DNA of 5,075 nucleotides from Helicobacter sp. (GTDB taxonomy: Bacteria > Campylobacterota > Campylobacteria > Campylobacterales > Helicobacteraceae): the NCBI RefSeq assembly GCF_014799995.1, contig NZ_JAAVGY010000030.1, positions 1 to 5,075 of the forward strand, in the 5' to 3' direction. The translations under genes were made by a program, and so were the position numbers. Below the pieces are notes generated by a model. That model had not been told where the DNA came from. It made no database searches and was given only the letters and a program-made list of their open reading frames with translations. Positions 1-5,075 of the stretch are shown here, piece by piece. The stretch's first letter is position 1. Each line of letters opens with the position of its first letter.

Positions 1-10
1 ATTTAAAAAA

Positions 11-46
11 TTTTTACATTATAACTTTTTTCGGCATATTTTTTAA
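11..46 (-). promoter_or_regulatory. Possible divergent promoter reading out of the left edge
   Basis: The left arm of the inverted repeat gives a perfect TATAAT on the minus strand at 23-18. Seventeen bases upstream on that strand, 46-41 reads TTAAAA, four of six matches to TTGACA. The start point would be close to position 11, reading left. No gene for this promoter is visible because the window ends there, so it is predicted from symmetry and box quality only. The target could be a regulator or another transfer gene, but nothing here says which. Confidence 0.4.
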
Positions 47-184
47 GATGAAACATAGGATTTTGCAAAGTTTCATCAAAAAAACAATCTGAAAAAATAT
101 CAAATTTTTTGTAGTTTTTAAAATTATAAAACTGCCTATTTTAAAGAGTTTTCTCTTACTTTATAGCCGAAAAAAGTTATAATG
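17..184. repeat. 19-bp perfect inverted repeat flanking the leader region
   Basis: The left arm, 17-35, reads CATTATAACTTTTTTCGGC, and the right arm, 166-184, is its exact reverse complement. The arms are 130 bases apart, and the match stops abruptly on both sides. Each arm contains a TATAAT box pointing away from the centre (18-23 on the minus strand, 178-183 on the plus strand), so the repeat is best read as a duplicated promoter or operator cassette in divergent orientation. Other readings are recombination sites of an invertible segment or terminal repeats of a small mobile element. I see no flanking target duplication and no recombinase gene in the window. The repeat itself is certain; its role is inferred. 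Confidence 0.85.
47..77. repeat. Short 8-bp inverted repeat within the leader (possible operator)
   Basis: GATGAAAC at 47-54 is mirrored by GTTTCATC at 70-77, with 15 bases between. The arm centres are 23 bases apart, about two helical turns, which suits a dimeric regulator. The pair sits just upstream of the putative leftward promoter and partly covers the area before its -35. It is not followed by a T tract on either strand, so it is not an obvious terminator. In such A/T-rich sequence an 8-bp match can arise by chance. Confidence 0.3.
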
Positions 185-190
185 GACATT
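155..190 (+). promoter_or_regulatory. Probable sigma-70 promoter of the virB operon
   Basis: A perfect TATAAT -10 box lies at 178-183, within TTATAATGG. At a 17-base spacing the -35 position (155-160, CTTACT) matches the TTGACA consensus at only three positions. This is normal for Campylobacterota, where the housekeeping sigma factor relies on the -10 box and upstream T-rich sequence. Transcription would start near position 190, leaving a 5' leader of about 50 bases before virB2. The -10 box is inside the right arm of the 19-bp inverted repeat, so a protein binding that arm would directly affect this promoter. Confidence 0.6.
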
Positions 191-239
191 CTTTCCCTTT
201 CCCATTACACTTCCATAAATTTATTTCAAAAGGATTTTT

Positions 240-545
240 ATGAAAAGATTTTTTCAAAAAATTTGGTTGGCTTTTTTGTTGGCTCCTGCATTTTTGTTTG
301 GCGCAAAAGGTGGCAATGTTATGAGTAATCTTGTAGATGGTTTTAACGACCAAGTAACAGAAGCAGGAAGTGGAATAGCAAGTGGGATTAATACTTTTGC
401 AACCGTTATGGGTGTGCTTTGGATAATCATTATGCTTTTAATGGCATTCTTTAATGTTGAAGCAATTAAAAATCACGCTAAAAGTTTAATTGGTGCGTTA
501 ATCATCATCGGTATTGTTTATGGATTAAGTGCGGCGGCAATGTAA
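240..545 (+). CDS. virB2: VirB2-like T4SS major pilin
   Basis: This is a 101-residue protein of the VirB2/TrbC pilin type, expected to be inserted in the inner membrane, processed and built into the conjugative or secretion pilus. Residues 1-22 form a signal peptide: basic start (KR, K), hydrophobic core and a probable cleavage after FLFGA. Two hydrophobic helices follow at about 50-71 and 83-100, separated by a short charged loop (EAIKNHAK). This is the pilin hairpin, and the mature product would be about 79 residues. AAAGGA at 229-234 is a good ribosome site six bases before the ATG. The gene is first in the operon and its stop overlaps the virB3 start by one base. The assignment rests on topology, size and position next to virB3 and virB4, because VirB2 sequences diverge strongly. 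There are no cysteines. Confidence 0.85.
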   Translation: MKRFFQKIWLAFLLAPAFLFGAKGGNVMSNLVDGFNDQVTEAGSGIASGINTFATVMGVLWIIIMLLMAFFNVEAIKNHAKSLIGALIIIGIVYGLSAAAM

Positions 546-787
546 TGATTAAGACAAGCTGCTTTCAAGATTTAACAAGAAAAACTAAAATCAAAGGGTT
601 AACTACGACTTCGTGGTTAATCTTAATTGTTATTGGTTTTGCTTGTTGGTTTATTTTTTTACTCTATTCTCTTGTCATTGTTGCTTTATTGTATGGAGTT
701 TTATTTTTACTTGAATATTTTGATGAGGATATTTATCAAATTTTAGAATTGAATTTGAAAATTTCCCATAAAAAATATTATGCTTAA
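545..787 (+). CDS. virB3: VirB3-like T4SS inner-membrane protein
   Basis: This is an 80-residue protein matching VirB3 in size, layout and position. A basic N-terminus (KTSCFQDLTRKTKIKG) is followed by a long hydrophobic stretch at about 23-57, able to form one or two membrane helices, and then an acidic and basic cytoplasmic tail. VirB3 is a small inner-membrane partner of the VirB4 ATPase and of pilin assembly, and in some T4SSs it is fused to VirB4. Here it is a separate gene directly upstream. The ATG overlaps the virB2 stop (TAATG) and no clear ribosome site precedes it, so translation probably depends on ribosomes finishing virB2. A long potential RNA hairpin lies in codons 17-27. The main uncertainty is the low sequence conservation of this family. 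Confidence 0.8.
   Translation: MIKTSCFQDLTRKTKIKGLTTTSWLILIVIGFACWFIFLLYSLVIVALLYGVLFLLEYFDEDIYQILELNLKISHKKYYA
595..624 (+). other. Potential RNA stem-loop inside the virB3 coding region
   Basis: The bases 599-620 form a near-perfect palindrome: TTAAC-T-ACGA, a two-base centre CT, then TCGT-G-GTTAA. In RNA the T/G position becomes a wobble pair, and pairing can continue outward through 595-598 with 621-624 by two more G-U wobbles, giving about 13 pairs closed by a four-base loop. No continuous U tract follows, so it is not a canonical intrinsic terminator. A structure placed between the pilin cistron and the rest of the operon could act as an mRNA-stability or processing element. That role is inference. 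Confidence 0.4.
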
Positions 788-790
788 AGG
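786..790 (+). promoter_or_regulatory. Ribosome site that favours the second virB4 start codon
   Basis: AAAGG at 786-790 lies seven bases before the ATG at 798. The earlier in-frame ATG at 780 has only A/T-rich sequence upstream (CATAAAAAATATT) and no ribosome site. This supports 798 as the main virB4 start, ten bases after the virB3 stop codon, which itself overlaps the site. Confidence 0.6.
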
Positions 791-797
791 TTTTTTA

Positions 798-3407
798 ATG
801 GCTGGAATTATTGAAGTGCTAAGAAACTTAAAATCAAAAAAACAAGAAAAATCTATTGAAAATAATCAAAATATTTTTAAAAATTTGAATCTAAATCAAA
901 TCAATAAAGTTGCAGATGAAATTTTAACATTAAAAGAGCCTGAAGTTTTTACTCTTGCAAAAGAAAATAATCTTGCGTGTAAATATCAAGATATTTTTCT
1001 CCTAACAAGAGATAATAATCTAAGCATTGGTATTGAATTAAAAGGTGCAAGTTATTCTGCTCTAAGTTTAGAGGACGAATTAAGCTTTTTAGATTCCAGA
1101 ATTGGCTTTTTGCAAAAATTAAGTAGTGAAATTGAATTAAAAATTATCATAAAAAAAGAAAAATTTGAGGAAAACACACAAGAACCTTTAAAAAGTTCCA
1201 ATATTTTCGTGAATGAAATTACTGAAAAATGGAATTTCAATCCAAACATTTACAAAATCAAATATTTTCTAATGTTTTCTACTTTAGAGAAAAAAATTAC
1301 AGGGGCTTTAGAATCCTTTAAACAAAAAGCAACCACAGAGGATAGCAATCAAGACACAAACTTTGCTACTAAAATCAATCTTTTAAACGAGGTAATTTTA
1401 GAATGTAAAAGCAAACTTGCTACTTTTGAACCGAGAGTTATGCAAAATGATGAAATTTTAAACTTCTATGCCTCTTATTGCAATGGCAATCCAACAAATC
1501 TAAGTTATACGCACGAGCTTTTAAGTGATTGCTATCTCACAAGCGACATAGAGTTCAAAAAGGATTATTTTATTTATTATAGAAATAATGGAATTCCTTT
1601 ATATGCAAGATTCTTAAGCATTAAAGCCTATGAGACAGAAGCTATTAAAAGCTTAATTACAAGCAACACATTAAAAGATGAAAACGAATTTATGGCTTTT
1701 ATTTCTATTATTCCATTTTCCAAAGAAAAAGCCAAGAAAAAGATAAAAGATACAAGAGCCTTTTTGCCTCAAATTGCAAGAGAGGAATTGGACGAACTTT
1801 TAGAACTTGTAGAAGCCGATAGAGAAAATCTTATGCAAGTTTCTTACTCTATGCTATTAAATGATACTTCCTTAGAGAATTTAGAAAGCAAAAGCAATCT
1901 TTTTAAAGGATTATTGGAATCTCAAGGATTAAGCATTGTCCGAGAAACCCTTAATCAAAAGGCACTCTTTTTTAGCTTTTTTCCAAGCCGAAGCAATCTT
2001 AATGCAAGGTTGAAGCCTTTAAAAATCTCTAATGTTGCTACGATTGCAACCTTTGAAAATGAAGTGAGCGGATTTAATAAAAACGATTGGGGTAATAGTG
2101 CAGTTACGCATTTTAAACATTTAAATGGCACACCCTATTTGTTTAATTTTCATTGGACACCTAGCGGGGATAAGCCTAGCGGACACACTATGATTATTGG
2201 AGGAACAGGCGCAGGAAAGACGACACTAGCGCAGTTTTTAATGTGTAATCTCTTTAAATACAACATTGATATTTTTTCAATGGATAAATTGCGAGGAATG
2301 TATGCTTTTACGCAATACACAGCAGGAGAATATCACGATTCAGCGGAGGAATTTAAATTTAATCCATTCTCTTTGCCCTACACGCAAGATAATAAGGAAT
2401 TTCTAATTTCTTGGCTGTGTGCTATGGCGCAAATCCCTGATAAGGATTATGTTGCAGTAAATGTAGTGCAAACTACTTTGCAAAGATTTTTTGATAATAA
2501 GCAAGAGGGACAAATCATTACGCTAAGTGATTTTGTAAAATCCATTCCACCTAAAGAGATTCAAGCGCAATTTCAGCCCTATTTAAAAAGCATTTTTGAT
2601 AATCAAGAAGATGCTTTAAATTTTAATAGACGGCTTTCTATTTTAAATATGGACGGGATTTTAAACAATAAAAAACTAGCCTCTTTAAGCGCGATTTATC
2701 TCTTTCATAAACTCAAAAACCAAGCCAAAAACAATATAGAGAAAAAAGGATTCTTTTGCTTCATTGATGAGCTAAAGGATTATTTAAACGACCCTGTAAT
2801 GAGTGAAAAAATCCTAGAAGCGATTTTGGAAGTGCGAAAAATCGGAGGAGTAATGTGTTTTGGATTCCAAAGTTTATCTTTATTTAATAATCTAAGTAAT
2901 GGTAATGCTTTCTTGGATAATATCGCAAATTACATTGTATTCCCTACAAATTCAGAATCCGCCATAGAGGAAATGCAAGAGAAAATAGGATTGCAAGACC
3001 ACGAGGCACATTTCTTAAAAACCACTCCACAAAATGCTAGGCAAGTGCTTTTAAAAATGCCTTTGCGAAATGAAAGTGCAATTTTAAATGTGGATTTATC
3101 CAAGCTAAATAATCATTTAAAAGTATTCTCTAGCAGCTCTAATAATGTGAATTTGATTAAAAAACTTAAAAAAGAACACCCTAATGAATGGCGCAAATAT
3201 TATCTAACTAGCGAAGAAGCAGACAAGGAAGAACCAAACACACAAACACTAGAAAAAATGCAAGAGGATTTAAGATTGCAATATGAAAGACAACAAGAGC
3301 TTGAGCTTGCCCAAAAGGCAAGAGAGGAAGCCTTAAAAGAACACAAAGAGAAAGAGGAAGTTACGCAACAACTAGATTTAGAATCTCAAATCCAAGAGGA
3401 GGAATAA
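798..3407 (+). CDS. virB4: VirB4-family T4SS ATPase (CagE/TrbE/VirB4)
   Basis: This is the large ATPase that powers pilus assembly and substrate transport at the inner membrane. From the start at 798 it has 869 residues. An in-frame ATG at 780, overlapping virB3 by eight bases, would give 875, but the ribosome site at 786-790 favours 798. The N-terminal half is the family domain without nucleotide binding. The C-terminal half is the RecA-like motor: Walker A GGTGAGKT at residues 468-475 (2199-2222), and Walker B FCFIDE with the D-E pair at 657-658 (2766-2771). FGFQSLS follows, in the place of the conserved glutamine motif. SMDKLRG and FNPFSLPYTQDN match further conserved VirB4 blocks. The last 65 or so residues (3210-3404) are a very charged, Glu/Lys/Gln-rich probable coiled coil, which explains the length above the usual 790-820 residues. 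No VirB3 domain is fused at the N-terminus. The reading frame is intact. Confidence 0.95.
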   Translation: MAGIIEVLRNLKSKKQEKSIENNQNIFKNLNLNQINKVADEILTLKEPEVFTLAKENNLACKYQDIFLLTRDNNLSIGIELKGASYSALSLEDELSFLDSRIGFLQKLSSEIELKIIIKKEKFEENTQEPLKSSNIFVNEITEKWNFNPNIYKIKYFLMFSTLEKKITGALESFKQKATTEDSNQDTNFATKINLLNEVILECKSKLATFEPRVMQNDEILNFYASYCNGNPTNLSYTHELLSDCYLTSDIEFKKDYFIYYRNNGIPLYARFLSIKAYETEAIKSLITSNTLKDENEFMAFISIIPFSKEKAKKKIKDTRAFLPQIAREELDELLELVEADRENLMQVSYSMLLNDTSLENLESKSNLFKGLLESQGLSIVRETLNQKALFFSFFPSRSNLNARLKPLKISNVATIATFENEVSGFNKNDWGNSAVTHFKHLNGTPYLFNFHWTPSGDKPSGHTMIIGGTGAGKTTLAQFLMCNLFKYNIDIFSMDKLRGMYAFTQYTAGEYHDSAEEFKFNPFSLPYTQDNKEFLISWLCAMAQIPDKDYVAVNVVQTTLQRFFDNKQEGQIITLSDFVKSIPPKEIQAQFQPYLKSIFDNQEDALNFNRRLSILNMDGILNNKKLASLSAIYLFHKLKNQAKNNIEKKGFFCFIDELKDYLNDPVMSEKILEAILEVRKIGGVMCFGFQSLSLFNNLSNGNAFLDNIANYIVFPTNSESAIEEMQEKIGLQDHEAHFLKTTPQNARQVLLKMPLRNESAILNVDLSKLNNHLKVFSSSSNNVNLIKKLKKEHPNEWRKYYLTSEEADKEEPNTQTLEKMQEDLRLQYERQQELELAQKAREEALKEHKEKEEVTQQLDLESQIQEEE
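3397..3402 (+). promoter_or_regulatory. Perfect AGGAGG ribosome site for the virB7-like lipoprotein
   Basis: AGGAGG at 3397-3402, embedded in the last codons of virB4, lies seven bases before the ATG at 3410. It is the strongest ribosome site in the window and is the main evidence, with the signal peptide, that the 41-codon frame is a real gene. Confidence 0.75.
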
Positions 3408-3409
3408 CA

Positions 3410-3535
3410 ATGAAAAAAATCATCATTTTTTTAGTCTGTGGAATTTTAGCCTTAAGCTTTAGTGCTTGTGGCTCTAAAAATATAGAAACCACTAGCCCTT
3501 GTGCTTGTTATGAAATAGTAAAAATGGAGAGTTAA
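3410..3535 (+). CDS. virB7: Small VirB7-like outer-membrane lipoprotein
   Basis: This 41-codon gene has a typical lipoprotein signal: MKK, the hydrophobic run IIIFLVCGILALSF, then the lipobox-like FSAC with Cys20 as the lipidation site, followed by GSK. The mature part has only about 22 residues and a C-A-C pair (Cys31, Cys33). VirB7 lipoproteins are short, anchor the outer-membrane core complex and stabilise VirB9, and typically sit just before virB8, as here. The gene starts two bases after the virB4 stop, ends two bases before virB8, and has a perfect AGGAGG ribosome site. The Phe at lipobox position -3 is less usual than Leu or Val. Sequence alone cannot prove homology for so short a protein; the name rests on lipobox, size and location. 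Confidence 0.75.
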   Translation: MKKIIIFLVCGILALSFSACGSKNIETTSPCACYEIVKMES

Positions 3536-3537
3536 AA

Positions 3538-4197
3538 ATGCTTTTTAAAGAGAAAAAAACAGACCCAAATTATCTCTTTTTGCTAGAGAGAAACCTAAAA
3601 GCCTATATGCTTTATATAATCCTTATTTTAGCCTTGATTTCTACTCTTTTAGCCTTAGCATTAGTGTTTTTAATGCCACTCAAAGAAACCAAACCCTATT
3701 TGGTATTTTTTTCTAATGGAGAAAGTAATTTTGTCAAAGTTACAGAGGCAAATTATCCCATTAGGAGCGATGAATCTTTGATGAAAAATATCCTTAGCGG
3801 TTATGTGCTAAATCGCGAGACTATTAATCGCATAAACGATGAGGAAAGATATGAAATTACAAGAATCCAAAGTGATTTAAATGTTTGGAAAGCCTTTCAA
3901 AGTCTTGTAACACAAAAAAATTCCATTTACACAACAAAGAATCTTTACCGCAACATTAGAATCTTAAATGTTACGCTTTTATCAAAAAATGTAGCAACCA
4001 TTGACTTTGCCATAGAGCAAACCAATAAAACACGAACAGAAACGCAATTTTTTAATTATCGTGCTTCTTTGGAATTTGATTTTGCACCAAAGGTAGATAC
4101 TTACAACACAACGATTAAGAATCCCACAGGATTTATTGTGAAAAATTATGCCCTCACAGCCATTGATTTAAAATCCAACTTAGCAAAGGAACAATAA
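3538..4197 (+). CDS. virB8: VirB8-like T4SS inner-membrane/periplasmic assembly factor
   Basis: This is a 219-residue bitopic protein with the VirB8 layout: a short basic cytoplasmic N-terminus with DPNYLFLLERNLKAY, one membrane helix at about 24-47, and a periplasmic domain of about 170 residues of the NTF2-like VirB8 fold. Near the C-terminus NPTGFIVKNYA (195-205) is the conserved family block, and PLKETKPYLV directly after the helix is also typical. VirB8 nucleates the assembly of the core complex and contacts VirB9 and VirB10. There are no cysteines. The ribosome site GGAG (3526-3529) lies eight bases before the ATG, inside the end of the lipoprotein gene. The stop codon overlaps the virB9 start by one base. 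The frame is complete and shows no damage. Confidence 0.92.
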   Translation: MLFKEKKTDPNYLFLLERNLKAYMLYIILILALISTLLALALVFLMPLKETKPYLVFFSNGESNFVKVTEANYPIRSDESLMKNILSGYVLNRETINRINDEERYEITRIQSDLNVWKAFQSLVTQKNSIYTTKNLYRNIRILNVTLLSKNVATIDFAIEQTNKTRTETQFFNYRASLEFDFAPKVDTYNTTIKNPTGFIVKNYALTAIDLKSNLAKEQ

Positions 4198-5075
4198 TGA
4201 AAAAGAAACTTTTAGCCTTAAGCTTAATTTCTTGCGTGCTCAATGCGGAGGAATCTATCTTAAACAATGTAGAATCCACGATTAATAGCGCAAACGCAGG
4301 CGAAAGTGTTTTGGCAACAAAAGACCAAACCACCAAAAACTATGCGGATTCTCATCTAAGAATTAGACAGACAGAATCGCAATATTATAATGATAATTAC
4401 CAAACCGCACAAAACTACCAAGAATTAAGCGAGGAACAACTAAACTTATTAAAAGCCTCTTTACGAGCGCAGAATCTTAATGCCTTACAACAAAGCTTTT
4501 TCAAGAAAAAATATAGTGGATTTGAAAACACAAGAGAAATTGAATTTGAAAACAACAAAACACAAAAAATCCGCACCCGCTTTGCAATGGCAACAACATT
4601 AATTTTTGAAAATGAAATTGAAAGTTATATTTTAGGAGATAGCACAGGCTTTAAGATTGATGAAATTCCAAATATTGCCAATGCCATTGCCATTAAACCT
4701 CTCTTAATCGGTGTTGATACGAGTTTAACGATTTTTACAAAAGACAAAAGAATCCACAATTTCTATCTCTTTTCCACTGATTACAGAAACAGAAGTAATC
4801 CCGATTTAATCGTGTATATCCAAGATGAAGTCGCAAAAGCGCAAAAGGCAGAAAAACAAGCGGAGCTAGAGAGGGATTATCTCATATTAGAGGAGGGAAT
4901 TGCTAAGGTTAAAGTTAGAAAAGAGGACATTCAAAGAAACTTTAGACAAAAAGCTCTAAAGAAAAATGAATGGCTACTAGCAGAGGAAATCTTTAGTGAT
5001 AAAAAATTTACCTACTTTAAATATTCCAAAGATAAAATGCCTCAAGTGCCAAGCATTTTTGCAGTGATTGACAAA
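4197..5075 (+). CDS. virB9: VirB9/CagX-like T4SS core-complex protein, 3' end outside the window
   Basis: The frame stays open for 293 codons to the window edge, so the C-terminus is missing. It begins with a signal peptide (MKKKLLALSLISCVLNA, likely cleaved before EES). Residues 20-110 are a polar, Gln/Asn-rich extension. The VirB9 N-terminal beta domain follows at about 111-200: IRTRFAMATTLIF, ESYILGDSTGF, IAIKPLLIGVDTSLTIFTKDKR. A charged, helical linker lies at about 209-258, then the C-terminal VirB9 domain starts (EEIFSDKKFTYFKYS, MPQVPSIFAVIDK). VirB9 binds VirB7 and VirB10 in the outer-membrane ring. The long linker resembles the CagX type, and the full protein should clearly exceed the usual 290 residues. 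AAAGGA at 4185-4190 precedes the ATG by six bases, and the ATG overlaps the virB8 stop. Outside the signal peptide I see no cysteine in the visible part. Confidence 0.9.
   Translation, partial: MKKKLLALSLISCVLNAEESILNNVESTINSANAGESVLATKDQTTKNYADSHLRIRQTESQYYNDNYQTAQNYQELSEEQLNLLKASLRAQNLNALQQSFFKKKYSGFENTREIEFENNKTQKIRTRFAMATTLIFENEIESYILGDSTGFKIDEIPNIANAIAIKPLLIGVDTSLTIFTKDKRIHNFYLFSTDYRNRSNPDLIVYIQDEVAKAQKAEKQAELERDYLILEEGIAKVKVRKEDIQRNFRQKALKKNEWLLAEEIFSDKKFTYFKYSKDKMPQVPSIFAVIDK

Noticed and set aside
14..76. 20-codon minus-strand frame (MKLCKILCFILKNMPKK...) in the leader
   Set aside because: It has no ribosome site, runs through the putative leftward promoter box and is too short to support; probably chance.
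47..80. Intrinsic terminator from the GATGAAAC/GTTTCATC repeat
   Set aside because: The stem has only 8 pairs with a 15-base loop, and it is followed by A on the plus strand and by TTAAAAAA on the minus strand, with no T tract in either direction.
92..110. All-A/T hairpin AAAAAAT/ATTTTTT in the leader
   Set aside because: Seven A-T pairs with no G-C pair are weak and expected by chance in sequence this A/T-rich.
142..173. Flagellar sigma-28-like promoter: TAAAGAGT then GCCGAAAA
   Set aside because: The halves resemble TAAAGTTT and GCCGATAA, but the spacing is 16 instead of 11 bases, and the TATAAT box directly downstream explains the region better.
1052..1249. 65-codon open frame on the minus strand
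   Set aside because: It lies wholly within virB4, has no ribosome site or known domain, and is a by-product of the A/T-rich antisense strand.
3444..3479. Imperfect hairpin in the lipoprotein gene (TTTTAGCC against GGCTCTAAAA)
   Set aside because: It needs a two-base bulge, only short inner pairs support it, and the segment is explained by the signal-peptide coding sequence.
1152..3920. Homopolymeric A tracts in virB4 and virB8 as phase-variable repeats
   Set aside because: The longest runs seen are about seven A, shorter than tracts normally involved in slippage switching, and all reading frames are intact.
4227..4235. LISC lipobox in the VirB9 homologue (Cys13)
   Set aside because: It matches the lipobox pattern, but the signal peptide would be only 12 residues with a very short hydrophobic core. 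Cleavage after VLNA as a normal secreted protein fits VirB9 better.
4154..4336. 60-codon open frame on the minus strand across the virB8-virB9 junction
   Set aside because: It overlaps two well-supported genes antisense, and its apparent hydrophobicity comes from the reverse strand of Lys/Glu/Asn-rich coding sequence.

Overview
This window carries the 5' part of a type IV secretion system (T4SS) operon from a low-GC, probably Campylobacterota (Helicobacter/Campylobacter-like) bacterium. The inference rests on the strongly A/T-rich codon use, the T-rich promoter region with a TATAAT box and no good -35, the gene order, and the CagX-like build of the VirB9 homologue. The genus cannot be fixed from the sequence, nor whether the locus lies on a plasmid, an integrative element or a chromosomal island.

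Layout. Positions 1-239 form a non-coding leader of roughly 80% A+T. It holds a perfect 19-bp inverted repeat (17-35 and 166-184), and each arm ends in a TATAAT box facing outward. This looks like a divergent promoter pair: one promoter drives the operon and the other points out of the window to the left. Six genes then run on the + strand almost without gaps: virB2 pilin (240-545), virB3 (545-787), virB4 ATPase (798-3407, or 780-3407 with the upstream ATG), a 41-residue virB7-like lipoprotein (3410-3535), virB8 (3538-4197) and virB9 (4197 to the window end, incomplete). Junctions are 1-base overlaps or gaps of 2 or 10 bases, so this is one translationally coupled operon.

How they work together. 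VirB2 is the pilus subunit. VirB3 is an inner-membrane partner of VirB4, the ATPase that drives pilus assembly or substrate transfer. VirB8 is the periplasmic assembly factor. VirB7 and VirB9 form the outer-membrane part of the core complex, together with a VirB10 that presumably lies beyond the right edge. No virB5 or virB6 lies between virB4 and virB7, unlike the classic virB1-virB11 order.

Novelty. The machine is a known family, and I see no wholly new system. The points most worth following are the mirrored promoter cassette, a long potential RNA hairpin at the start of virB3 that could set pilin levels apart from the downstream genes, the charged coiled-coil tail of VirB4, and the extra segments in VirB9.
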